Positions 18,576 to 27,627 of a DNA stretch of 46,478 nt are shown piece by piece; the first letter of the stretch is position 1, and each line of letters starts with the position of its first letter. Origin of the DNA: an uncultured Angelakisella sp. (GTDB lineage Bacteria > Bacillota > Clostridia > Oscillospirales > Ruminococcaceae); the NCBI GenBank assembly GCA_934524965.1, contig CAKSYU010000012.1, positions 1-46,478 of the forward strand, written 5' to 3'. The position numbers and the translations under genes are program-made. Below the pieces are notes generated by a model that was given only the letters and a program-made list of their open reading frames with translations, had not been told where the DNA came from and ran no database searches.

Positions 18576-19709
18576 TTATTTTTTGTGTTCCGCGTACAGC
18601 TTTTGCAGTTCATCGGTGATATGCGCGCAGGCATCGGGGACGCCCAGCGTTTTTGCGGCAAGCCCCAGCTCCCGCAGTCTTTCGGGGTCGGCGGTCAACG
18701 CACGGACGGTCTCCACCAGCTTTTCGCCGGTCAGTTCCTTTTCCTCGATGACCACTGCGGCGTGGTGGTTCGCCAGTACCATGGCGTTGTGGTACTGGTG
18801 GTTTTCCGCCACATTGGGTGAGGGAATAAGCACCGATGCACGCCCCACGGCGGTCAGCTCCGCCAGCGTCATGGCGCCCGCGCGGGCAATGACAAGATCG
18901 GCGGCGGCAAGGCAATCGGGCATATCATGTATGTAGTCCCGAATATCCAGGTTGGGGTTATTCTCAAAGGCAACGCCCTTCTGCCGCAGCAGCTCCGGCA
19001 GTAGCTCCACCCCGTAGCGTCCGGTGGCGTGGGTATGGTGCAGCTTCCCCTCCGGCACATGCCATGCCATCAGGTCTGCCACCGCCTCATTTATGGTCTG
19101 CGCGCCCAGACTGCCGCCAAAGGAAAGCAGGCACACCTGCTCTGGCAGGATGCCCAGCCGCGCACGGGCGGCTTTGCGGTCGGCGGCAAGGATCTCCGGA
19201 CGGACGGGATTGCCGGTCACAATATAATCGGAGCGCGGGGGCAGGCGTTTTTCCGCCTCCGGCACTGCAATGAGGAATTTATCGACCTTTTGCGCCACCA
19301 TACGGTTGGAAACACCGGGCAGGGCGTTTGCCTCGTGGGTCATGCAGGGTATGTGCATGGCAGCCGCAGCCAGCAGGATCGGTGCCGAAATATAGCTGCC
19401 GGTCCCCATTACTACATCGGGGGCAAACTCCCGCAGCAGCTTATTGGCGCGGGCACGGGCGGTGGCAAGCAGGCAGACGCTGCGGATATTCAGCTTGATA
19501 TTGTTCCAAGTCAGGCGGCGCTGAATCCCCAGCGAGCGGAACGGCGCGAAGGCGAAGCCCGCCCGCGGCACCAGCGTTGCTTCCATGCCGTCTGGGTTGC
19601 CCACAAAAAGAATTTCGCAGTCCGGCACCCGCCGGCGCAGCTCGGTTGCCACCGCTATGGCGGGGTTGATATGTCCGGCGGTACCGCCGCAGGCAAACAG
19701 GACTTTCAT
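18576..19709 (-). CDS. murG: Undecaprenyl-diphospho-muramoylpentapeptide GlcNAc transferase
   Basis: MurG adds GlcNAc to lipid I to make lipid II on the inner face of the membrane. A 377-residue GT28 enzyme. The canonical start MKVLFACGGTAGHINPA is at 19709; an ATG two codons earlier (19715) is 4 nt from AAGGAG and overlaps the end region of ftsW, so either is possible. Visible motifs: GGTAGH (9-14) for the diphosphate loop, FGGSLGAQTIN for the second glycine-rich loop, and ARAGAMTLAELTAVGRASVLIP for nucleotide-sugar binding. The stop of ftsW (19717-19719) is within the ribosome-binding region, suggesting translational coupling. Confidence 0.96.
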   Translation of the reverse strand: MKVLFACGGTAGHINPAIAVATELRRRVPDCEILFVGNPDGMEATLVPRAGFAFAPFRSLGIQRRLTWNNIKLNIRSVCLLATARARANKLLREFAPDVVMGTGSYISAPILLAAAAMHIPCMTHEANALPGVSNRMVAQKVDKFLIAVPEAEKRLPPRSDYIVTGNPVRPEILAADRKAARARLGILPEQVCLLSFGGSLGAQTINEAVADLMAWHVPEGKLHHTHATGRYGVELLPELLRQKGVAFENNPNLDIRDYIHDMPDCLAAADLVIARAGAMTLAELTAVGRASVLIPSPNVAENHQYHNAMVLANHHAAVVIEEKELTGEKLVETVRALTADPERLRELGLAAKTLGVPDACAHITDELQKLYAEHKK

Positions 19710-19716
19710 TCGCATA

Positions 19717-20889
19717 CTACTCCTTTTCGACCGTCGATTGGCGGGAGACCGACAGCACGATCCCCATTTCTCCCAGCAGAATGGCAAGCGCCGTACCGCC
19801 GTAGGAGAAGAACGGCAGGCTGATGCCGGTGGAGGGCAGCGCGTTGGAAACGACCGCCATATTCAGGATCGCCTGTACGCCTACCTGCGCAATGAAGCCG
19901 GTGACCAGCATAGCGCCAAAGCGGTCGCGCGACTTGATAACAATGGTAAACCCGCGCCAGATAAGCAGGGCAAACAGCAGAATGACCACCAGCGCCCCCA
20001 CAAAGCCCAGCTCCTCGCACACCACCGAGAACACATAGTCATTCTGCGGTTCCGGCAGGAACAGGTACTTCTGGCGGGAATTGCCGATGCCGGCGCCCAT
20101 AAGACCGCCGGAACCGATGGCATACAGCGACTGCAGGATCTGATAGCCCTTGCCCAGCGGGTCGGATTCCGGATTGAGCCAGATGGTGAAGCGGTCCATA
20201 AAGCGGTCCCGCAGCATGGGCACCGCTGCAACAATGCCGACCGCGCCGGCAAGCAGCCCCGCGCCGGCAGCGATCCATTTTGCGGGCAGCCCGCCCACGA
20301 TCATCATGATAACACCCATCATCGTCAGCAGAATGGCGGCGGAAAGGTGCGGTTCAAATATGACCAGACCCACATATACGATCAGGATAAAGCCAAACGG
20401 CAGCACACCGTATTTCAGCTTCCCCATCTTTTTTTCATTGGAGGTCAAAAGATGGGCAAACAGCAACACCAGCGAAAACTTTGCCAGCTCCGAGGGCTGG
20501 AACTGGAAGCTCCCGATGAAGATCCAGCGGTGGGCGTCATTGACCGGCGGCATAAAAAAGCACAGGACCAGCAGTATTACCACAACGGGGAACAGCAGCC
20601 ACGCCAGCTTCCGCCATATATGGTAATCCATGCGGGAAAAGACGAACATCGCCAGAAGTCCCAGTGCCGCCCATGCCAGCTGCCGTACAATGTAGTGGAA
20701 GCTGTTGCCCTCGCGGTAGTACCCCTGCGCGTAGCTGGCGGAAAACATCATCACCAGCCCGAATACCAGCAGCAGCATCACCATCACCAAAAAGGTGAGA
20801 TCCACGCTGGTATTCTCATATTTGGGGAACAGGCGGCGGAAGAAGCCCTCCTGCGATTTTGGACGCGCTCTGCGCTTATTTTCTGCCAA
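19717..20889 (-). CDS. ftsW: FtsW/SpoVE-type lipid II polymerase (SEDS)
   Basis: A 390-residue SEDS glycosyltransferase with ten predicted membrane helices that polymerises lipid II together with the septal class B PBP. It starts with TTG at 20889 (AAGGAGG, 9-nt spacing); no ATG is nearby, so the weak start may lower its yield. Conserved segments: VFGLVMMFSASYAQG in helix 1, HRWIFIGSFQFQPSELAK with the QPSE motif, the large loop containing NPESDPLGKGYQILQSLYAIGSGG, and LPFFSYGGTA near the end. A cytosolic basic N-terminus (about 30 aa) precedes helix 1. Position between mraY and murG in the dcw order supports FtsW rather than RodA. Confidence 0.93.
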   Translation of the reverse strand: MAENKRRARPKSQEGFFRRLFPKYENTSVDLTFLVMVMLLLVFGLVMMFSASYAQGYYREGNSFHYIVRQLAWAALGLLAMFVFSRMDYHIWRKLAWLLFPVVVILLVLCFFMPPVNDAHRWIFIGSFQFQPSELAKFSLVLLFAHLLTSNEKKMGKLKYGVLPFGFILIVYVGLVIFEPHLSAAILLTMMGVIMMIVGGLPAKWIAAGAGLLAGAVGIVAAVPMLRDRFMDRFTIWLNPESDPLGKGYQILQSLYAIGSGGLMGAGIGNSRQKYLFLPEPQNDYVFSVVCEELGFVGALVVILLFALLIWRGFTIVIKSRDRFGAMLVTGFIAQVGVQAILNMAVVSNALPSTGISLPFFSYGGTALAILLGEMGIVLSVSRQSTVEKE

Positions 20890-20927
20890 GGCTTTCCGCC
20901 TCCTTTCCGTTACTTTCTAAGTAATAA

Positions 20928-21935
20928 TCAAATAAACCTAAGCGCCAGAATTCCCAGTGCGCTGCCGATGGCGGTGATAACGGCAAACATCACCACAATC
21001 TGCTTTTCGGTGTAGCCGCTCATCTCAAAGTGATGGTGAATGGGGCTCATCTTAAAGATGCGCTTGCCGTGGGTCAGCTTAAAATAGCAACGCTGCAGCA
21101 CCACCGAGCCGATCTCGATAACATAGATGATGCCAAACAGTACCACAAAGAAGGGCAGCCCCGTGCCGAACGCCAGCGCGATGACCATGCCGCTCATAAA
21201 CAGCGAGCCGGTATCGCCCATAAAGACCTTGGCAGGGTAGTGGTTCCAGAACAGGAAGCCGATGCAGCCGCCGCCCAAAGCGCCCGCCATGATGCCCATT
21301 TCGCCCATGCCCAGCAGGTAGCAGAAAATGATGTACCCAATGGCAAGCACCAGCGTCACGGAGGAAAGCAAACCGTCCAGTCCGTCGGTGAAGTTGACGG
21401 CATTGGAAAGGGCAATGATGGCAAACATGGCAAACACATAATAGAATACCCCAAAATTGTAGGTACCGATAAAGGGAATGGTTACCATGGTGGACTGGGT
21501 ACCGCTGATGTGTAAAAGCAGCAGGTACACCGCCCCGAACAGGATCTGCAGCGCCATCTTCTGCTTTTCGGTCAGACCCTCGTTCTGCTTTTTGACGACC
21601 TTCAGGTAGTCATCAAGGAAGCCGATGGCGCCGAACAGCAGCGCCAACACCAGCCCGTAGAACATTCTTGCCCGCATAATGCCGGACATGGGATCGCCTA
21701 CCGTCTGGGCGTGCAGGAACAGGTAGCCCACCACTACGGCAATGGGAATGCCGATAATGAACATCAGACCGCCCATGGTGGGGGTCCCCTGCTTGCCCTG
21801 GTGCCACTTGGGACCGATCTCCAGAATAGTCTGCCCAAAATGCAGACGGCGCAGCATGGGCAGCAGCCAAAAGCCGCCCACGGCGGTTATTACACTTGCC
21901 GTCAGCACGGCGACGATCACAGCGGTAATATTCAT
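20928..21935 (-). CDS. mraY: Phospho-N-acetylmuramoyl-pentapeptide transferase
   Basis: MraY links UDP-MurNAc-pentapeptide to undecaprenyl phosphate, giving lipid I. A 335-residue protein with about ten membrane helices. Seen in order: GPKWHQGKQGTPTMGG, the Asp-Asp motif in GFLDDYLKV, NAVNFTDGLDGL, FMGDTGSL, and the triple-His motif in MSPIHHHFEMSG that carries Mg2+ and inhibitor contacts. The ATG at 21935 follows AAGGGAAG. It sits between murF and ftsW, 24 bp after murF. The protein is intact and of usual length. Confidence 0.97.
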   Translation of the reverse strand: MNITAVIVAVLTASVITAVGGFWLLPMLRRLHFGQTILEIGPKWHQGKQGTPTMGGLMFIIGIPIAVVVGYLFLHAQTVGDPMSGIMRARMFYGLVLALLFGAIGFLDDYLKVVKKQNEGLTEKQKMALQILFGAVYLLLLHISGTQSTMVTIPFIGTYNFGVFYYVFAMFAIIALSNAVNFTDGLDGLLSSVTLVLAIGYIIFCYLLGMGEMGIMAGALGGGCIGFLFWNHYPAKVFMGDTGSLFMSGMVIALAFGTGLPFFVVLFGIIYVIEIGSVVLQRCYFKLTHGKRIFKMSPIHHHFEMSGYTEKQIVVMFAVITAIGSALGILALRFI

Positions 21936-21959
21936 GATACACTTCCCTTTTCTGTTATA

Positions 21960-23324
21960 TTATGCGTGATAATTCCGGTAAAATGCGGAGATGACCTCCT
22001 CCAGCGCCATGCCATGGCTTGCCTTGCACCATATCACATCGCCCCGCCGCGCGGTGGCGGTCAGGTAGCGGGTCAGCTCCTCTTTGGTTTCAAAGTGGCG
22101 GGTCTCCATGCCCGCCGCCTTTGCGGCACGGCTGGCGTACTGCGCCAGTGTACCCCAGGTCAGCAGGAGGTCGATCCCCTCCGCGGCGCACAGCGTACCG
22201 ATCTCGCGGTGGCTCTCCTCGGCGATATCGCCCAGCTCCAGCATATCCGCCGCCACAAAGATCCTTCTGCCGTCACAGGGGAAATGCCCCAGTGTCCTGA
22301 TCGCTGCCCGCATGGAATCGGGACTGGCGTTGTAGCAGTCCTCCACCATCGTGACGCCCTCATGCTCCACCACCTTTTGGCGCTGCCCGCTGGGAGTGTA
22401 GTTTTTCAGCGCCTCTATGGCGGTCTCGGCGGGAATGCCCATCGCGCGTCCCGCGCCGAATGCCGCCAGCGCGTTCAGCACCAGGTGCTCGCCGGTGCCG
22501 GGGATCGTCGCGCGCCAGCTCTGTCCCTCGGCGTGCAGCATAAAGTTGGTGGAAAGCGGCGTCGCGCTGACGATAGTCGCCCTGATCTCCGCCCGACTGC
22601 TGCGCAGCCCGTAGCGGACAATGCGGAGCCGCGGGAGATCAACGGTCTGCAAAAGGTCGTTATCATCGCACAGCAGCAGGGTGGCGCCGTCCGGCAGGGC
22701 GTCCGCCAGCTCCAGCTTGGCTTTCAGTATATTCTCCCGGCTGCCCAGCCGCTCGATGTGCGAAACGCCGATATTGGTGATAATGCCCATCATGGGCTTT
22801 GCGGCATAGCACAGGTCTTTTATCTCATCGGGGGCGCTCATGCCCATTTCCACCACCGCCACCTCGGTTTCGGGGGTAATGGTCATCAGCGTTTTGGGCG
22901 CGCCGATTTCGTTATTCTGGTTGCCCTCGGTCTTGATGGTCCGGTAGGCGGAAGCCATCACTGCCGCGGTCATTTCTTTGGTGGTGGTCTTGCCCACGCT
23001 GCCGGTAATGCCGATTACTTTGGCAGGCATTTTACTGCGGTACAGGGCGGAGATCTCCAAAAGCGCCCGCAGACTGCTGCCGACCCGCAGCACCCGTTCG
23101 GGGCAGGCATAGTCACCGTCACGCTCCGCAACGGCAGCCTCGGCGCCCGCCGCCAGCGCTTTATTGATATAATCATGCCCATCTACCCGCTCGCCAGGCA
23201 GCGCGATGAACAAAGCGCCTTCGCCCGCCTCCCGACTGTCGGTGATGACGCAGGTGATCTCCGCCTCCGGCGGCTGGGGACAGCCCAGCGCGGCGGCTAT
23301 TTCTCGCAATGACAGTTTTTCCAT
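21960..23324 (-). CDS. murF: UDP-MurNAc-tripeptide--D-Ala-D-Ala ligase
   Basis: MurF adds D-Ala-D-Ala to UDP-MurNAc-tripeptide, the last cytosolic step. A 454-residue protein with three Mur-ligase domains: N-terminal substrate domain (VITDSREAGEGALFIALPGERVDGHD... type), central ATPase with GSVGKTTTKEM (about 111-121) and GNQNNEIG, and C-terminal domain opening at VEDCYNASPDSMRAA. The ATG at 23324 follows GGGAGG and lies 28 bp inside the 3' end of murE, so the two are translationally linked. The D-Ala-D-Ala ligase gene itself is not in the window. Confidence 0.96.
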   Translation of the reverse strand: MEKLSLREIAAALGCPQPPEAEITCVITDSREAGEGALFIALPGERVDGHDYINKALAAGAEAAVAERDGDYACPERVLRVGSSLRALLEISALYRSKMPAKVIGITGSVGKTTTKEMTAAVMASAYRTIKTEGNQNNEIGAPKTLMTITPETEVAVVEMGMSAPDEIKDLCYAAKPMMGIITNIGVSHIERLGSRENILKAKLELADALPDGATLLLCDDNDLLQTVDLPRLRIVRYGLRSSRAEIRATIVSATPLSTNFMLHAEGQSWRATIPGTGEHLVLNALAAFGAGRAMGIPAETAIEALKNYTPSGQRQKVVEHEGVTMVEDCYNASPDSMRAAIRTLGHFPCDGRRIFVAADMLELGDIAEESHREIGTLCAAEGIDLLLTWGTLAQYASRAAKAAGMETRHFETKEELTRYLTATARRGDVIWCKASHGMALEEVISAFYRNYHA

Positions 23325-24721
23325 GGGGTCCTCCCGCTTTTTAATATCTCTGTGGCGATCTCCTTTTCATCAAAGGGAACGGTTTTATCCTTCAGGATCT
23401 GGTAGTCCTCGTGTCCTTTTCCCGCCAACAGCAGCAGGTCGCCCTGCCGCAGTGCGGCTATCGTCTGTTCTATCGCCCGCCGCCGGTCAGGGATTTCCTG
23501 CCAGCGGGCGTTCTGCGGCAGTCCCGCTATAATCTCCCGCCGAACCTCCTCCGGCGCTTCGCTGCGCGGGTTATCATCGGTGATAATAACACCATCTGCC
23601 CAGCGTGCTGCGGCTTTTGCCATCAACGGTCGCTTTTGACGGTCACGGTCGCCGCCGCAGCCAAACAGCACCAGTACCCTGCCGCGGTGCATCCGCCGCA
23701 GGCTGTGCAGGATACGCTCCAGTGCGTCGGGGGTGTGGGCATAGTCCCGCAGGATCGTTCTGCCTGCCCCACGCCACAAAAGCTCCGCCCTGCCGGGTAC
23801 CGGCGGACAGTGCGGCATTGCCGCCTGCACCGTGCGGGGAGAAAGCCCCAGCGCCACAGCCGTTTCCGCCGCCGCCAGCGCGTCCGGCAGGAACACCTCC
23901 CCCGTCAGCGGCACGGTAAGCTGTCCGCCCCGCCATGGGAGCATGCTTCTGCCCGCCTCGCAGTAACACTGCCACGGCAGGTGGTACGGTATCACCGGTA
24001 CCTTTACCCGCTCCATCAGCCGGCGTCCGTAGGGGTCGGCGGTATTGATGACCGCGCGGCGGCATTGCGCAAACAGCTTTGACTTTTCGGCAAAGTACCG
24101 CTCCATATCGCCATGATAATCCAGATGCTCCGGCGAAAGATTGGTAAACACGGCGGCTTCAAACATCATTCCCGTCGTTCTTTGCTGCGCCAGTGCCTGA
24201 CTGCTCACCTCCATCACCACCGTGGTGATGCCGTCCTCCGCCATCTGGTGAAGCACACGGTACAGCAGGGTGGGCGGCGGGGTGGTATAAGGGTTCGGCA
24301 GGCGGTGTTCGCCCCAGCAAATTCCATCGGTGCCGATGCGTCCGGTCTTTATTCCGACGCTTTGCAGCAGGTGATGCAAAAGATGCGCCGTAGTGGTCTT
24401 GCCGTTGGTGCCGGTAATACCGATGAGCCGCAGCGCCGCAGCCGGCTCGCCCCAGTACCGGGCACAAAGCCACGCCAGCGCTGCGCGGGGATCCGGCACC
24501 GTGTACTCGCGGGGCAGCCCCAGCTTTCTTCGGGTCACGATAGCTGCGGCGCCCCGCCGCAGCACTTCGGCGGCATCGGCGTGCCCGTCGTGATGCTCCC
24601 CCTCGATACATACAAAAACCTTATTTCTTACTTCCCCGCGGCTGTCGCAGATGGGTTCCCCCTGCGGCAGCGCATCCATACTTCCTTTGCTTTGAACCTC
24701 CCGTTCGGGTCGGTTCGGCAT
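23297..24721 (-). CDS. murE: UDP-MurNAc-dipeptide--meso-DAP ligase
   Basis: MurE adds the third stem residue. DNPR in the sequence ITDDNPRSEAP is the signature for meso-diaminopimelate rather than lysine. Also seen are GTNGKTTTAHLLH (104-116), NLSPEHLDYHGDMERYFAEK and GCGGDRDRQKRPLM. At 474 residues it is slightly short: the start at 24721 has a perfect AGGAGG, but the first 25 residues are polar, and the usual opening strand of the UDP-binding domain before DSR is missing or reduced. An internal Met at residue 15 is an alternative start. It overlaps murF by 28 bp and follows spoVD by 15 bp. Confidence 0.94.
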   Translation of the reverse strand: MPNRPEREVQSKGSMDALPQGEPICDSRGEVRNKVFVCIEGEHHDGHADAAEVLRRGAAAIVTRRKLGLPREYTVPDPRAALAWLCARYWGEPAAALRLIGITGTNGKTTTAHLLHHLLQSVGIKTGRIGTDGICWGEHRLPNPYTTPPPTLLYRVLHQMAEDGITTVVMEVSSQALAQQRTTGMMFEAAVFTNLSPEHLDYHGDMERYFAEKSKLFAQCRRAVINTADPYGRRLMERVKVPVIPYHLPWQCYCEAGRSMLPWRGGQLTVPLTGEVFLPDALAAAETAVALGLSPRTVQAAMPHCPPVPGRAELLWRGAGRTILRDYAHTPDALERILHSLRRMHRGRVLVLFGCGGDRDRQKRPLMAKAAARWADGVIITDDNPRSEAPEEVRREIIAGLPQNARWQEIPDRRRAIEQTIAALRQGDLLLLAGKGHEDYQILKDKTVPFDEKEIATEILKSGRTPWKNCHCEK

Positions 24722-24736
24722 AGGCTCCTCCTATCG

Positions 24737-26956
24737 CTATGGGGTCTGCGGGGTCTCGGTATTGCTGAATTTTACGGTAACAAGCGTGCCGCGCGGCACC
24801 TCGGTGCCCGGCTCGATGCTCTGCTCTATGGCAACGGCTGTATCACTTATCTTACCGATCCCGTCGGCGTCCAGGTTCAGTCCGGCGTTCACCAGTATGG
24901 TGTTCACCACCTGCCCGCTCTTGCCGCGTACATCGGGGACGATCACCTTTTCCTCCTGCGATTCCTCATCGGTATAAAGGATCACGGTGCTGCCCTTTTG
25001 AATGACAGAGCCTGCCGCCGGTACCTGCGCAATAACGGTATCGCCGCCGCCCACGATCACGGCGGAAAGCTGCTTCTGGGTCATTGCCGCCATGCCCATG
25101 TGGGCGCTTTGCCCCACAGCGTTGGGGACTGTCACATTGATGGTCGCCAGCTCTGCGGCGGTGTAGTTGGTTTCCACACCCAAGTAAGGCAGGATCTCCG
25201 AAAGGATTGCACCGACAACGGGAGCCGCCACAGTGGAACCGTACAGGTCGGTCTCATACGGCTCGTCAAGAATCAGCAGCACCGCCACCTTGGGATCGTC
25301 CATCGGGGCGACGCCCACAAAGGAGTAAGTATAGTACCCGCGGTCGGAATCCAGCTTTTCACTGGTGCCGGTCTTGCCGCCGATGCTGTAGCCCGGAACG
25401 GCGGCGTTTTTACCGCTGCCCGCGGTCACAACACCCTCCATCAGCTTGCACACCTGTCGGCTGGTCTCCTCGCTGATGACTTGACGGCGCACCGTCGGCT
25501 CGGTGACGGAAACCACATTGCCGTCGCTGTCCAGCACCTTATCCACCACATACGGCTCATACAGGTAGCCGCCATTCACTGCGGCGGAGATCGCCGTGAT
25601 GAGCTGAATGGGCGTCACCTTGAAGCTCTGCCCGAAGGCGGCGGTCTCCAGGTTGCCCTGCGTGGAATTGAGCTGTGCCTCGCTGTAAAAATATCCGCTT
25701 TCCTCGCCCGGCAGGTCTATGCCCGTCGGCTCGGTCAGCCCGAAGGATCGGAAGAAATTATAAAAGTTGGTGCCGCCGATCTTTTCACCGATCTGCATAT
25801 AGGCGGGATTGCAGCTGTTCTGCATTGCCTGCGCCAGCGTTTGCAAGCCGTGTCCGGCGTGCTTCCAGCAGTGCTTGGTAATGCCGCCCACCACATAGCT
25901 GCCGGTGCAGTTAAAGCTGCTGTTCATCGTCACGGCGCCGGTCTCCAGTGCGGTGGCGGTGGTAATGACCTTAAAGACCGAGCCCGGCTCGTAGGCCTCG
26001 TTCACTGCCTTGTTGCTCCACTGGATCTGCTGCTCGTAGGCAAAGGCCTCCTTGTATTCGTCGCTGTTTTCCTCGTACTGTGCCAGCTTTTGCAGCGAAA
26101 TCTCCGAAACGATTGCCTGCGGATTATTGGGGTCATAGTCCGGCATGGTGGTCATTCCCAGTATTGCGCCGGTATTCACGTCCTGCACGATGACCGTCGC
26201 GCGGTTCTGTACGGCATGCTCGGTCAGTGCGGTGGCAAGGTGTTTTTCTATCACCGATTGGATATTGGTATCCAGCGTCAGTACCAAGCTGTTGCCGTCC
26301 TTGGCGCCGGTGATATCCTGATAGGTGTAGGGCATATCGGTGCCCCATGCGTTTTTGGCGGTCACCACCTTGCCGGGAGTGCCGCTCAGGGTATTATTGT
26401 AATATGCCTCCAGCCCATAGGCGCCGTCGTTATCGGCATTTACAAAGCCCAGCACCGTGGAAGCCATCGTCCCGTAGGGATAGTGTCGGGTGGTATCGGG
26501 CAGCAGCGTTACGCCATCTATCTTGTTATCCAGCGCGAACTGGTAGGCGGCGTCGGCGGTCTCCTTATCCACACGGTTTTTTATCACCTGGTAGTAGCTT
26601 TTCTTGTTGGTGGCGCGCTCCAGCACAAATTCCCTGTCCACGCCCAGTATCTCGCTCATGCCGTCGGCAAGCAGCGCCGCCTGCTCATCGGTAATATCCG
26701 CCGGTGAGAAAATGACCCGCCAGGAGGTCGCGGAGGCAGCCAGTACCTGCCCGTCGGAGGAGTAGATCGTCCCTCTGTTTGCCTTGATGGTCGTTGCACG
26801 AAGCTGGTTGCTCATCGCAGTCTGCTTGTAGGAATCTCCCTTGACGATCTGCACTATATAAAGCTGCCGGATCACCAGTCCGAAGCCTAAAAGAATCAGC
26901 AGCGCCGCCACAAATATGGCGCGTCCGCGCATTTTTTTATTAGGGACAGATGCCAT
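24737..26956 (-). CDS. PASTA-type class B penicillin-binding protein (SpoVD/FtsI, septal transpeptidase)
   Basis: A 739-residue class B PBP; the ATG at 26956 follows AAGGAG. Order: short cytosolic tail, membrane helix (about 11-31), dimerisation domain with RGTIYSSDG (61-69), transpeptidase with SVFK (Ser326 nucleophile), SCN (381-383) and KTGT (528-531), then two PASTA domains (about 600-665 and 668-735). It cross-links septal peptidoglycan with FtsW. The two C-terminal PASTA repeats do not separate SpoVD (spore) from vegetative PBP2B; as the only class B PBP in the cluster it is likely the vegetative septal enzyme. A hairpin leader (27025-27051) precedes it. Confidence 0.93.
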   Translation of the reverse strand: MASVPNKKMRGRAIFVAALLILLGFGLVIRQLYIVQIVKGDSYKQTAMSNQLRATTIKANRGTIYSSDGQVLAASATSWRVIFSPADITDEQAALLADGMSEILGVDREFVLERATNKKSYYQVIKNRVDKETADAAYQFALDNKIDGVTLLPDTTRHYPYGTMASTVLGFVNADNDGAYGLEAYYNNTLSGTPGKVVTAKNAWGTDMPYTYQDITGAKDGNSLVLTLDTNIQSVIEKHLATALTEHAVQNRATVIVQDVNTGAILGMTTMPDYDPNNPQAIVSEISLQKLAQYEENSDEYKEAFAYEQQIQWSNKAVNEAYEPGSVFKVITTATALETGAVTMNSSFNCTGSYVVGGITKHCWKHAGHGLQTLAQAMQNSCNPAYMQIGEKIGGTNFYNFFRSFGLTEPTGIDLPGEESGYFYSEAQLNSTQGNLETAAFGQSFKVTPIQLITAISAAVNGGYLYEPYVVDKVLDSDGNVVSVTEPTVRRQVISEETSRQVCKLMEGVVTAGSGKNAAVPGYSIGGKTGTSEKLDSDRGYYTYSFVGVAPMDDPKVAVLLILDEPYETDLYGSTVAAPVVGAILSEILPYLGVETNYTAAELATINVTVPNAVGQSAHMGMAAMTQKQLSAVIVGGGDTVIAQVPAAGSVIQKGSTVILYTDEESQEEKVIVPDVRGKSGQVVNTILVNAGLNLDADGIGKISDTAVAIEQSIEPGTEVPRGTLVTVKFSNTETPQTP

Positions 26957-27024
26957 TCTAAGGCTCCTTTCCGGTAAAATGAGGAAAATGAGGGAAAATG
27001 TCGTTTTCCCATAAAATGTGGCGA

Positions 27025-27051
27025 AAGAGGTAAGACATCATCTTACCTCTT
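27025..27051 (-). promoter_or_regulatory. Hairpin in the ftsL-spoVD gap (possible processing or attenuation site)
   Basis: A perfect 11-bp stem AAGAGGTAAGA/TCTTACCTCTT (27025-27035, 27041-27051) with a 5-nt loop lies 28 bp after ftsL. No U-tract follows on the - strand, so it is not a normal terminator. Between it and spoVD the - strand has CATTTTC/CATTTTA-like repeats. Confidence 0.5.
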
Positions 27052-27079
27052 AAACTCTGCTGCCGATATACAGTCTATT

Positions 27080-27574
27080 TTATTTGATCCGCAGGTATTC
27101 CAGCGCGGTATCCATGCTGTCCATCAGACTCTCCAGCGCCGAGCCGGAGGGCGCCGCTTCGGTACGCACCGCTACATCGGCGTCATTCAGCCGGATATAG
27201 CTGACCTGATAGCTTTGCACCTTGCACAGTCCCTGCGCGGCAGCGTAGCTGTCCACCTCCTGCACGGTCTTGGTGGTCAGCTTGCCGTTCAGGTAGCTGT
27301 TTTCGTCCTGCAGGGCGGCGTACAGGTCGTTCTGGGTCTGTATCTCGTTGCCCAGCTCAATGGTGGAAACATTCTGGTAAAGCACCATGGAAAGGAACGC
27401 GACCACCAGCACGGCGCAGGCAAAAATGCGGCGGTTGCGGGCAATCTGCTGCGCTCTCTCGCTCTTTGTCCGGAGCTTGGGCGCGGGGGCGGGCTGCACG
27501 CGCTTTACAGGCTGTACGGGTGCGTCGTACATCGAAAGATCATAGGCTTCAGTGCTGTTCCAACTGGAATTCAT
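27080..27574 (-). CDS. ftsL: FtsL/DivIC-like division protein
   Basis: A 164-residue bitopic protein. The start at 27574 has GGAGGGG upstream. A Pro/basic cytosolic tail of about 50 residues leads to one membrane helix (about 51-70, FACAVLVVAFLSMVLYQNV), then a coiled-coil stretch (ELGNEIQTQNDLYAALQDENSYLNGKL style heptads, about 72-105) and the pair VDSYAAAQGLCKVQ typical of FtsL/DivIC. It would bind FtsQ/DivIC and the septal synthase. Sequence divergence is normal for FtsL; position between rsmH and the PBP is the canonical place. The C-terminal 40 residues are an extra, weakly conserved tail. Confidence 0.85.
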   Translation of the reverse strand: MNSSWNSTEAYDLSMYDAPVQPVKRVQPAPAPKLRTKSERAQQIARNRRIFACAVLVVAFLSMVLYQNVSTIELGNEIQTQNDLYAALQDENSYLNGKLTTKTVQEVDSYAAAQGLCKVQSYQVSYIRLNDADVAVRTEAAPSGSALESLMDSMDTALEYLRIK

Positions 27575-27627
27575 CTGCCGCCCCTCCTTTCCTTATCACC
27601 TCGGCGCGGGGCTGGCAGCGTCGGGCG

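Noticed and set aside
24113..26707. 864-codon + strand ORF opposite murE and spoVD
   Set aside because: It is an antisense shadow. It covers parts of two well-identified - strand genes and shows the same composition bias as other shadows.
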